From G963674665 sp964609625 (GTDB lineage Bacteria; Desulfobacterota; Desulfovibrionia; Desulfovibrionales; Desulfovibrionaceae): a stretch of DNA of 21,761 nucleotides. Below, one piece after another: positions 1 to 7,617 of this stretch. How positions within the stretch are numbered: the first letter of the stretch is position 1; every line of letters begins with the position of its first letter. Made by a program: the position numbers and the translations under genes. Location: NCBI GenBank assembly GCA_964609625.1, contig CAZSRS010000054.1, positions 1 through 21,761 on the forward strand. Direction: 5' to 3'. The notes under the pieces were generated by a model. The model made no database searches, was not told where the DNA came from, and saw nothing but the letters and a program-made list of their open reading frames with translations.

Positions 1-79
1 CCCGCCCCGCGAGGACCCGGACTTTACATACACGCTTCTGGCTTGCTACAGGCGGCATCATTGTCCATCGCGGAAAGCG

Positions 80-95
80 GCCTCCTTCACGAGGC
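80..95 (-). terminator. Weak hairpin downstream of the SUMF1-fold gene
   Basis: A 5-bp stem (GCCTC/GAGGC) with a 6-nt loop lies about 43 bases past the stop of the gene ending at 138. On the minus strand it is followed by CGCTTTCC, which is a poor T-tract. It could be the terminator of the tag-like operon, but the stem is short and the call is weak. The rest of 1-137 shows no convincing gene. Confidence 0.2.
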
Positions 96-137
96 TACTC
101 GGTGGCACGTGGGACCACGTTTGTGGCGAGGGGCAGG

Positions 138-1853
138 TCACTTCATGGGAATATCCTCGCGCAGGACTTTAACAAGAATATCGTCCAAAATCTTGCCTTT
201 TGATAGCTCACTTTCTTTTTTTGAATAGTAAAATTCAATATGCGATTCTAAGTTGTCAATATTTTGTCGCATGTTCTTCATGAACCCATTTTTCAAGTCA
301 CCGTACTCGTCTTTTAAAAGTTTGATTTTTGACTTCACGAGATCAGGGTCGTAATTTCCAATCTCCTGAAGCTTCATTTTATAGAAGTTGAGTATCCCAT
401 TGATGGCGGCTATAAAATTGCTCTGCAACTCGCGGAACTGTAGTATTGTATCCTCATGGAACTGACACATTTCACTTTCGGTATCGCCTGTCTCCTTTAA
501 CTGAGCGAGTTTGGCTTTTGCATCCTCGATCTGTTTTACGGCCATTGAATTTCTCACGGCATAGCTGCGCAACGCTTCGATAATGTAAACTGCGGTGCGT
601 ACAAAGTTTTCAACAGTTTCACTCTCCTTCATTTCCAACCGAACTTGATTGTCCTTGATGATCGACCGCAGTTTCAACAGGTTTTGCTTGAGGTCAGGAT
701 CAACAACGGTCTCAAGAAGCTTGTCCAATTCCTGAAGGGTGTTTTCGCCAGTGACGAGGACGGTCCCGCGTTCACCGAGCTGCTCCCATTCAGCCATGAG
801 TTCTTGTTTTCTCCCCCCGTCGGGGGTGTTGATACCCGAGAGGACAAGTCGAAATCCCATATCCCTGGAAGCAGTGGCGCCGCGGATACTGAAGAAGGGA
901 ATCTCCTCGCGTCGCCCAGGCATGATTTCACCTTCAGAACTCATGAATCCGCCGCCTTTGCGAAGGAAACCGCCAGCCGAACCATGCAGACGCCCCCCGA
1001 CTGAAAACTGAAAGGGACTCATGACCATTTCGGCGACGTTTCCCGCGGTATCGTACAGTCCAATGGGATTGGGCTTTCGTGAGCCGATTTGCAGTGGATT
1101 ATTGAATATGCGTGCGATACCTTCCGCACGATAGACGGAATAATCAGCCAAGGTAGTGTTCTGCTCAAGCGGAAAGAAGTCCTCTTGATTCAGGGTTTCT
1201 GTTGGAACCTTGTTTCCACCGCGCGCGGCATATTCCCACTCGGCTTCGGTGGGAAGCCTCATGTATCCGACATTCTTTGGGTCATCTCTATACCGAGGGA
1301 GACTGTCTGGTTCATTTTCAAGAAGCCACTCAGTATAGCGTTTTGTGAAGTCAAGAGCGTCATACCATGATATTTCCGTTTTTGGTGCGACATCGACGTC
1401 AGTAATCGTGTCAGAAGGACATATGCCGGTCATCATGACCTGCCATTGCAAAGCACTCACCTCATACTTGCCAATCAAATAATAATGGTATTTCACTTCT
1501 TGTTGTTGTGGGAGGATGTCGTTCCATTGTGAAGGCAAGTCAGCCCTTGTGAATGGGCCCGCTATGGATGAGGGATACTTTCGATCGTAGTACTCCATGC
1601 CTTGTCTGTCGCAGTTCTCGCATCCAAGGGTAATGCCGCGATCCCAGAGCAGCCCCTGAGTTGGAATTTCAACTGTCTTGAAAACCATTTGCAGACCGCA
1701 GGGCATGGGAAGAATGACATCATCGGAAGTTGGATGTGGATTGAAGGAATTTTCCAGGCTGACTTGCGTTCTGCTTTTCAGGCCGCTTGACTGAGCCGGA
1801 CTGGGGAGGAGCAAAACGAGGAACAGCAATAGCAGGACAGGACTCGTGGACAT
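138..1853 (-). CDS. Secreted SUMF1/formylglycine-generating-enzyme-fold protein with coiled-coil tail (TagR-like)
   Basis: The 571-residue protein begins with a signal peptide (residues 1-22, a long Leu run ending PAQS), so it should be periplasmic. Residues about 50-338 form an FGE/SUMF1 domain: RLPTEAEWEYAARGG (199-213), GLYDTAGNVAEMV (265-277) and GFRLV (333-337). The segment before GFRLV holds no cysteine pair of the kind used by true FGE for copper, so it is probably a binding rather than a catalytic version. Residues about 345-571 are charged and helical, likely coiled coil, an extension beyond the usual fold. I chose the start at 1853 because the signal peptide starts there and GGGAG lies upstream; the frame is open further upstream but overlaps the permease gene. 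It begins 28 bp after the permease stop. In type VI clusters TagR is an FGE-fold periplasmic activator of PpkA next to tagS/tagT; the same order here supports that role by analogy. Confidence 0.88.
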   Translation of the reverse strand: MSTSPVLLLLFLVLLLPSPAQSSGLKSRTQVSLENSFNPHPTSDDVILPMPCGLQMVFKTVEIPTQGLLWDRGITLGCENCDRQGMEYYDRKYPSSIAGPFTRADLPSQWNDILPQQQEVKYHYYLIGKYEVSALQWQVMMTGICPSDTITDVDVAPKTEISWYDALDFTKRYTEWLLENEPDSLPRYRDDPKNVGYMRLPTEAEWEYAARGGNKVPTETLNQEDFFPLEQNTTLADYSVYRAEGIARIFNNPLQIGSRKPNPIGLYDTAGNVAEMVMSPFQFSVGGRLHGSAGGFLRKGGGFMSSEGEIMPGRREEIPFFSIRGATASRDMGFRLVLSGINTPDGGRKQELMAEWEQLGERGTVLVTGENTLQELDKLLETVVDPDLKQNLLKLRSIIKDNQVRLEMKESETVENFVRTAVYIIEALRSYAVRNSMAVKQIEDAKAKLAQLKETGDTESEMCQFHEDTILQFRELQSNFIAAINGILNFYKMKLQEIGNYDPDLVKSKIKLLKDEYGDLKNGFMKNMRQNIDNLESHIEFYYSKKESELSKGKILDDILVKVLREDIPMK

Positions 1854-1881
1854 GTAGCTTGTCTCCCTGATGTGCTGCACT

Positions 1882-3105
1882 TCAAATCTCGCGAAGGACC
1901 TCCGAAGGGTCAATGCGTGCGGCGCGCAGTGAGGCCGCGATGGACGAAACAAAGGAAAGCAACAGGACAATACCGAATGCGAGCGCAAGATGTGGCAACG
2001 GAAGGTGACAGACAGACTGTTCATGCAAGGCCTCGGAAAACAGGGCATCAATACACAAGGCGATTCCCGAATAAGCGGCAAATGCTACCAACATCCCAAG
2101 AACTGCTGTCAACAAGGTCTGGACAAGGGGAAACATCCGGATGGCCATACTTGAAAAACCCATGAGTCTGACCATGGCTAGATGCTTGTCCTTGCGGCGT
2201 ACCGAGGCCAAGACACTGCTCGATGTGGAAGCCACGAAACCTATGCCCGCGCTGGAGGCGATGAGGGCGAAGATCAAGGTCAGGGAGCGGTCCAGGCTTT
2301 GGACGGCCATAATCTCTCGGGCCCGAGTCAGGACTTCGACTTGCTGTCCCGTCAAATAGTCTCGCAGAATCGCCACGCCTTCGAGGTTCTTGGCGTAGAG
2401 GCGAAAACCTCCGTACCTGCGTTTGGCGTTGGCGGGTGGGTCTCCAGCGAATCCTCGTTCCGGCACCGCAATGCAGTCACGATAATTCTCCGCATCCTCC
2501 AGCAGGGCCAGCTGCACGAAAGCCACATCCTTGTCCTCGGCCTCCACCGGCAAGACACCGGCAATAGTCAACGGTATCGCGGCAGACTCCATTTTTCCGT
2601 TGGCGAGTCTTCGTCCAAGCCGACCGATGATACTGTCGCCCGCGGACGCTCCCAGCTTTCTCGCCGCGGAAGCGGAAAGGACGAGCTGTTCAGTTTCCGG
2701 AAGTCGAACGCCATATCTTTGTAGCAAGGGGTCTCCCACATCGGTGGGTTCCATGTCCACAGGAACACGTCTTGTTCCGGATTGCTGTTGGCGCTCCAAT
2801 TGGATGTTGGCGGCAATATCCCGTGTCCGAGGAACGATGAAAGCCACATCAGGATGATCTCGCAACTCCATGATCCAGTCCAAATCATAACCGCCGCTGC
2901 TTCCGGCAGGCAGCACTGTCATTATGGCGGGATCGCTGAGCAGACGCTCCTCGAGGACGCTGACAATGCCATAGCGGGTACCTGCCAGAACCAGCAACGG
3001 GGCCAGAATACTGGCCAATGACAACACGGCGCACAGGGACATCAACCGTTCATGAAGGAAATCCAGTACCGCCAGGTGAGCTGCAATGAGCACGCCCCGT
3101 ATCAC
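1882..3105 (-). CDS. FtsX/MacB-type ABC transporter permease (TagS-like)
   Basis: The 407-residue protein has the FtsX-type layout: one N-terminal membrane segment (about 23-42), a periplasmic domain of about 230 residues, then three membrane segments (about 275-297, 325-350, 372-392). It ends in AARIDPSEVLREI, the tail typical of LolC/MacB/FtsX permeases. The start is GTG at 3105, and its GTGA overlaps the stop of the ATPase gene, indicating translational coupling. With the ATPase it should form a mechanotransmitting ABC complex rather than a classical importer. The neighbours (PpkA-like vWA protein upstream, SUMF1-fold protein downstream) match the TagTS pair of the type VI threonine-phosphorylation pathway. 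A lipoprotein-release (Lol) role is the alternative, but the gene context argues against it. Confidence 0.9.
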   Translation of the reverse strand: MIRGVLIAAHLAVLDFLHERLMSLCAVLSLASILAPLLVLAGTRYGIVSVLEERLLSDPAIMTVLPAGSSGGYDLDWIMELRDHPDVAFIVPRTRDIAANIQLERQQQSGTRRVPVDMEPTDVGDPLLQRYGVRLPETEQLVLSASAARKLGASAGDSIIGRLGRRLANGKMESAAIPLTIAGVLPVEAEDKDVAFVQLALLEDAENYRDCIAVPERGFAGDPPANAKRRYGGFRLYAKNLEGVAILRDYLTGQQVEVLTRAREIMAVQSLDRSLTLIFALIASSAGIGFVASTSSSVLASVRRKDKHLAMVRLMGFSSMAIRMFPLVQTLLTAVLGMLVAFAAYSGIALCIDALFSEALHEQSVCHLPLPHLALAFGIVLLLSFVSSIAASLRAARIDPSEVLREI

Positions 3106-3842
3106 TGGCCACTCTCCAAAACCGCGGTAACGCCGCCCTGTTTCCGAGTGTGGATCTGCATAGGTAATTCCTTGAGGCCATAGTCTCTAACAATTTTACG
3201 TGAATGGGTCACGAGTATCAGCGTGGCGGAGTAGTCCGAAGCCGCCTCGAGTAAAAGCTCCATCACCGTGCCGGCATGTGCGGGATCAAGGGAGGCTGTG
3301 GGTTCGTCGGCAAGAATGACCGCCGGCCTGCATGCCAGTGCCCGCCCGATGGCAACCCGTTGCCGTTCACCGATGGACAGTCTTTGTGGCAGGCATCGAA
3401 AAAGTTCCTGGATTCCAAGACGCCGTGCGATCTGCTTTACATGCCCTTTCCTGTCTGGTTGCGCGAGAACCCTTGCGGACAGTTCCATGTTTTCGGATAC
3501 GGTAAGGAACGGCAGAAGCCCACCTGTTTGGAGAATATAGCTGATATGGCGCTGTCGAAGTCCCGCGAGTCGGTCTCGCTGCCCCCGCATCCAGCACTTG
3601 GCGACATCGACGCCTTCATGCTCGTTGGGAACGAAGACGAAGTTCTCCACGTGACTCGGCGTGAGCACCATCCCGAGCAAATCCAGTGCGGTACTCTTGC
3701 CGCAGCCGCTTGGGCCGGTGATCGCCAGCTTTTCACCAGCACGGATCTCCAGGCGGGGAATGGACAGTGTATATCCCGGTCCCATGGTCCTTTCCAGAGA
3801 CAGGTCACGTATGGAGTATTGTTTTGAGGGACTAAAGGGCAT
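3102..3842 (-). CDS. ABC transporter ATP-binding protein, LolD/MacB family (TagT-like)
   Basis: The 246-residue cytoplasmic ATPase shows Walker A GPSGCGKST (43-51), Q-loop Q105, signature LSIGERQR (155-162), Walker B VILADE followed by PTASLD (175-186), and the H-loop histidine in VTHS (213). The length fits a single-domain LolD/MacB-type subunit. A strong ribosome binding site (GGGGAGAGG) precedes the ATG at 3842. It overlaps the permease gene by 4 bp and follows the vWA gene by 72 bp, so vWA, ATPase, permease and SUMF1 genes are probably one operon. The family assignment is clear. The TagT identity is inferred from gene order. Confidence 0.93.
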   Translation of the reverse strand: MPFSPSKQYSIRDLSLERTMGPGYTLSIPRLEIRAGEKLAITGPSGCGKSTALDLLGMVLTPSHVENFVFVPNEHEGVDVAKCWMRGQRDRLAGLRQRHISYILQTGGLLPFLTVSENMELSARVLAQPDRKGHVKQIARRLGIQELFRCLPQRLSIGERQRVAIGRALACRPAVILADEPTASLDPAHAGTVMELLLEAASDYSATLILVTHSRKIVRDYGLKELPMQIHTRKQGGVTAVLESGQ

Positions 3843-3914
3843 GCCTCTCCCCTTTGCGATGGTATGGCTGTGTGGAGCTTCATACTTTCCAGTCAGTCCG
3901 AAACGCGCACATGA

Positions 3915-5906
3915 TCAGGGCAGGGCTGTCAGGGGAACCCGATACACCCAATCGCCGGGATTGGGTGAACCGAAGCTCTCCCATCCGGATCTGTCCATGT
4001 CATACTCATCGTATCGTGCGATGCGTGAACGCAATCTGTTGATGAATTGCGTCTGTTCACCCACGCTTTTATTGTACCAGTCGGATTCCGTCATTGCCAT
4101 GACATCGCTGACATAGGGCAAATCGTCAAGATACTCGCCGAGCACTCCTGTCTGGACAAGGTTGAGTCCTGGGGAATTGCTGAATTGACTGGGGTCTCTG
4201 GTGAGTTGTGCCGCGGCGGAGACGATATTCTGAAAGAAGCCCGTCCCGCCAAGGCGTTGCGATTTCGTGGCTTCATCAAGAACTATCTTGAGACGCTTGG
4301 ACAAGTCGCTGAGTTGGTTTTTCGTCAGCAATACTGCTGGTTGCATTGCCAGGGGTGGGTTGGGGTGGTTCTGTGCAAGGGCAATGAGGTCGGTGTCGGA
4401 TATCCAGGCGTTGACCACGCTGGGAGCCTGGTTCTGGCGCTTCGCCCCCAGAAATTCCAATTGCATGGCATAGCCGCTGATTTCAGCCAATCTTCGTGCC
4501 TGTTCCTCGGGTGTCTCAGGCTTCACTTCTTGAACGGGTTTCTGAAGCACCCTGCCTTCTGCCGTGGCAGTGACCAAGTCGAGATACCCCTGCGCCATGG
4601 TCCGACCGAGAAGATGAAATTGTGTCGCCCCTTTTTGGTTACTAGCGGCATCAATGGCCAGGTAGCTGACAGTGCCGTCACTCATGCGGGCCAAATCCCG
4701 GTATGCCTTCTCGGCATGCTGATGATTCTTCGTGCCGCTTGGCGATTTCACATGCAACGCTGTCAGCCAGATGTTATGCACCCGAAGGTAGTCCGCCATC
4801 TCGGCCGGGTCCAACAGTGTGGAGGAATACTTGTCCGAACCAGTGATCGGGCCTGCATCGGTCACGAGCAGCATAACCCGGGAGGCATAGTTCTGCCATG
4901 AGAGTTTATCGACCGCGGTCTTGACTCCCGCCAGTGAATCCTCGTCAAAGGTGTGGCTGGATATCGTCGCCTCGTGGACTTCCCCCAGGGCTATTTCGAG
5001 ATTCCGCCTGTCAGTGACGGTCTTGAAGTCGCTGACAACAGTGCTGACATACTCGAGCCCTGGAGTCGCAATTGTGCTGCTGCGGAAGGCAACCACGGCA
5101 AAGGCGACCTTCTCCTTGTGCGGGCTCTGTTCAAGGTAGTCGTAAATCTGGCGGACGAGTTCCAGGGTCTGTTCGATATACGGGCGCATGGAGATGGTGG
5201 TGTCAATGACAATGGCGATCCCGGTGCTCAACTCCTGGGGAAGAGGGGGGGCGGTTTCGGCTGGTTTTTGACTCCCGCTTGCACCTGTTGCGCCAGGATC
5301 GAGAGAGGCCACTTCGATCAATTGCGTTCCTTGGAACTGCGTATCCATGTTCATCACCGGCACCAGATAGAATCTGTCGCGCGAAACAGCGCCCACTTCA
5401 TCGGCAGGCTCCGCCGCGATCACAGGAAGTTCCGCGGAAGCTGGACCACCAGCTTTTACGTTTGAAATGGCAGCCAAATAGTCCTCGACCTTTGCCATGA
5501 GGTTGTCGCTGGTACATGTATCCACGATGGCTGCATGATCCTTGAAGAACAGGACAGGACTGCGATTGGCCCGTTCGGTGAAGACCATGGTGATCGCCTG
5601 GGGCCAAGGTGTCGTCATGGCTTCATCGAGCCAGCCTTCAGCCGCGTTGCTGGACACCCCTACCTCCAGGCGATTGCCCTGTCTTGCGTAAATATACATC
5701 ACCGTGAAGGTTTTGATGTCGGTTCTGAGTACGTTCGCCCCCTGCTCGGGACCGGAATAGAGTTGCGCACCGGGATGGGTGACCACCCGTTGAAAGAGTG
5801 TTTTCTTGCCTTCCTGCAAAAGAGGCTGTCTATCCGCGGCAAGAACGGTACATACCGGGGACAGAATGACAAAAAGCAACATAACGATACGTATGAATGA
5901 GAACAT
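3915..5906 (-). CDS. Secreted SH3-like plus von Willebrand A protein, kinase-free PpkA C-terminal homologue
   Basis: The 663-residue protein starts with a signal peptide (about 1-24, cleavage near VLAA), so it acts in the periplasm. Residues about 36-96 look like a bacterial SH3 domain ending in GWLDE. Residues about 228-420 are a von Willebrand A domain with a variant MIDAS motif DTTIS (D235, T237, S239) and a second acidic site in LVTDAG (D350). The C-terminus ends in a segment running into GDWVYRVPLTALP that I recognise from the periplasmic half of the type VI kinase PpkA. No kinase domain or cytoplasmic part is present. The start at 5906 is set by a GGAGG six bases upstream and by the signal peptide. 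The next genes encode TagT-, TagS- and TagR-like proteins, the partners of PpkA in type VI clusters. It probably serves as a periplasmic sensor or adaptor. Confidence 0.85.
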   Translation of the reverse strand: MFSFIRIVMLLFVILSPVCTVLAADRQPLLQEGKKTLFQRVVTHPGAQLYSGPEQGANVLRTDIKTFTVMYIYARQGNRLEVGVSSNAAEGWLDEAMTTPWPQAITMVFTERANRSPVLFFKDHAAIVDTCTSDNLMAKVEDYLAAISNVKAGGPASAELPVIAAEPADEVGAVSRDRFYLVPVMNMDTQFQGTQLIEVASLDPGATGASGSQKPAETAPPLPQELSTGIAIVIDTTISMRPYIEQTLELVRQIYDYLEQSPHKEKVAFAVVAFRSSTIATPGLEYVSTVVSDFKTVTDRRNLEIALGEVHEATISSHTFDEDSLAGVKTAVDKLSWQNYASRVMLLVTDAGPITGSDKYSSTLLDPAEMADYLRVHNIWLTALHVKSPSGTKNHQHAEKAYRDLARMSDGTVSYLAIDAASNQKGATQFHLLGRTMAQGYLDLVTATAEGRVLQKPVQEVKPETPEEQARRLAEISGYAMQLEFLGAKRQNQAPSVVNAWISDTDLIALAQNHPNPPLAMQPAVLLTKNQLSDLSKRLKIVLDEATKSQRLGGTGFFQNIVSAAAQLTRDPSQFSNSPGLNLVQTGVLGEYLDDLPYVSDVMAMTESDWYNKSVGEQTQFINRLRSRIARYDEYDMDRSGWESFGSPNPGDWVYRVPLTALP

Positions 5907-5931
5907 GCTTACCTCCACGGTGAACTGCACG

Positions 5932-5959
5932 ATTTTACTAGAGTGGATATGTATGCAAA
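5932..5959 (-). promoter_or_regulatory. Candidate promoter for the vWA-ABC-SUMF1 operon
   Basis: On the minus strand TTTGCA (5954-5959), a 16-bp spacer and TAAAAT (5932-5937) lie 25 bp upstream of the vWA start. The -10 matches 5 of 6 bases and the -35 matches 4 of 6. The 220-bp gap at 5907-6126 is the largest between the srf genes and the tag-like genes, so a separate promoter there is reasonable. Weak by sequence alone. Confidence 0.28.
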
Positions 5960-6126
5960 GATCATGAAGCAGCGCATAAACGAGTCTCAGCTGCAGATGC
6001 AATGTGGCATGAAATGTATGTCAATGTTGCGTATACATCAGCAGCACCAAGGCATTAGCACATGAAATTCCCGACGTGGCACGCGTATCGAAAAACAAGA
6101 CCAGAGCGAAAATACGAGGTGAAAGC

Positions 6127-7608
6127 CTACCGCATACGTGAAAGGAGTTCACGCGCTTGGGTGTTTCCCTGATTCGCTTGCTGATTGAGCCAGTTCCGCA
6201 GCGCCTCCAGACGCTTGCCAGCCTCGGGATGTCCGAATACCTTGGCTTGGTCGTACAACCGGACCGCCTGCTCGGGATCCTTTTGGATGGTGCCGCTTGG
6301 AGCCGTATCGAGGGGGTCGTAATACCCTCCCAGCAAGAGCATGGCTTCGCTCATCCCGCCATCCGCGGCGGCCTCGAGCACCAGAAACGCCGCATCCCGC
6401 CCCTCAGGGGTATCAGGGAAGGTTTTGCCCAACTCCAAGGCTTGTTCCGGGCGGCCCATATCACGGAGAAAGGCACGGGCCATTTGCATGGGCGTCAGCT
6501 CGGGAGCCGCGGGTGCTTCAGGGCGTTGTTCAGTTTCCTCTTTGGAAGGCGCCTGTTCCTGCCCTGCATATTCAGGTTCCTGATCCACGGGAGAAGGTTC
6601 CTGATCCAACTCCGGTGCCGGCGTCACATCCGCCCCTAAAACCTCGGGGGGGGCTTGTTCTTCCGCCGGCGAAGCATCCGTGGACACGACAGCAGGTTGC
6701 TCCTCCCGTGTTGCGGTTTCCTCCCCTGTGGCAGCGGGGCTTGTATCGTCTCCAGCAGGGGGCGCCACGGTCTCGTCAGGAGATTCCGACAAATCAGCCG
6801 GGCTATCCGGCGGATTGCCGGAATCCGACATCTGATCCCCAATTGGTTCTTCTGCCTCGAAGGCGGAATCAGCTTCCTGGGTTTCAGTTGGTTCTTCAGC
6901 TATGCTGGTGGAATTCGACCCCAATGCTTCATCGGGTTTTATCGCTTCACTGTCGGAATCCGAGACTTGGGCCGCGACAGGTTCTTCTGCTACGCTGGTG
7001 GGGTCAGCAACCTGGGTTGCGGTCGAGGTTTTGTTCTGCTCCCAGAGGTACCAGGCCGCAGCCCCCGCTCCAAGGAGAAGGAGGAGCAAGGCACCAGCCA
7101 GAAGCCATCCCGGAAAGCGCTTATGTACCTGCTGGGGCGGCGGTGATACCCTTGTTTCCGGGGCGCGCTCCGTTTTGTCTTCACGTGTGCTCTGCTCATT
7201 GTCGTGGGAATTCATCGAGTCCGAGCCGGGTTTCTCAGGAATACCCGAGACCAACCCGCCACCGCGCATGGGAGAATAAACGACTCCTTTGAGTCCCTGC
7301 ACGATGCCTGAATCTCGGCTTCCGTCCGTTGCAATGACGGTCAGGCGATACCCCTCGAGTTCGTCGAGGTGGTCAACGATGTCGTTACGTACGCACAGCT
7401 TCAAATCATTGTTCTGTTGTTGCGCTGCTGCAGGGCGCAAAAGCATCTCGGCTTCCTGCCAGCCGCCTGGAGCAAGGTAGTTTTGATCGCTGGAGCGACG
7501 GATGGTGAACCGGCACCCCTCTGGAGAAAGGGCATTCGCTGGTTGTTGCAGTATGAAGATGCCGTTACCCGCACCCTTGCTTGTATCGTTTTCGTATCTG
7601 ACTATCAC
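6127..7608 (-). CDS. Single-pass membrane protein with acidic linker and Sel1-like C-terminal repeats
   Basis: The 493-residue protein has three parts. Residues about 1-125 form an unrecognised, probably cytoplasmic domain. A membrane segment spans about 166-189. An acidic, proline- and glutamate-rich linker (about 196-370) leads to a helical C-terminus (about 372-493) with Sel1/TPR-like features such as AAFLVLEAAADGGMSEAM and DPEQAVRLYDQA. The start is GTG at 7608 with AGGGG seven bases upstream; this site overlaps the srfC stop codon, so translation is probably coupled. With no signal peptide and an internal segment, the C-terminal repeats should lie in the periplasm. The position directly after srfC suggests it links the GTPase to the envelope. 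An 8-base G run at 6646-6653 lies in the linker. Function unknown. Confidence 0.8.
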   Translation of the reverse strand: MIVRYENDTSKGAGNGIFILQQPANALSPEGCRFTIRRSSDQNYLAPGGWQEAEMLLRPAAAQQQNNDLKLCVRNDIVDHLDELEGYRLTVIATDGSRDSGIVQGLKGVVYSPMRGGGLVSGIPEKPGSDSMNSHDNEQSTREDKTERAPETRVSPPPQQVHKRFPGWLLAGALLLLLLGAGAAAWYLWEQNKTSTATQVADPTSVAEEPVAAQVSDSDSEAIKPDEALGSNSTSIAEEPTETQEADSAFEAEEPIGDQMSDSGNPPDSPADLSESPDETVAPPAGDDTSPAATGEETATREEQPAVVSTDASPAEEQAPPEVLGADVTPAPELDQEPSPVDQEPEYAGQEQAPSKEETEQRPEAPAAPELTPMQMARAFLRDMGRPEQALELGKTFPDTPEGRDAAFLVLEAAADGGMSEAMLLLGGYYDPLDTAPSGTIQKDPEQAVRLYDQAKVFGHPEAGKRLEALRNWLNQQANQGNTQARELLSRMR

Positions 7609-7617
7609 TTCAATCCC

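Noticed and set aside
107..120. Inverted repeat ACGTGGGACCACGT
   Set aside because: A 2-base loop cannot form a hairpin, and a single short palindrome is weak evidence for an operator.
1854..2081. Upstream extension of the SUMF1-fold gene to 2081
   Set aside because: It overlaps the permease gene by 200 bp and would bury the signal peptide; 1853 has a ribosome site.
5907..6002. Upstream extension of the vWA gene to 6002
   Set aside because: The signal peptide and GGAGG both point to 5906.
6019..6024. Minus-strand TTGACA (written tgtcaa on the plus strand) as -35 for the vWA operon
   Set aside because: At 17-bp spacing the -10 would be TGCATC, matching only two positions.
6297..7292. 331-codon plus-strand open frame
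   Set aside because: It is antisense to the acidic proline-rich linker of the Sel1 membrane protein; composition is an artefact.
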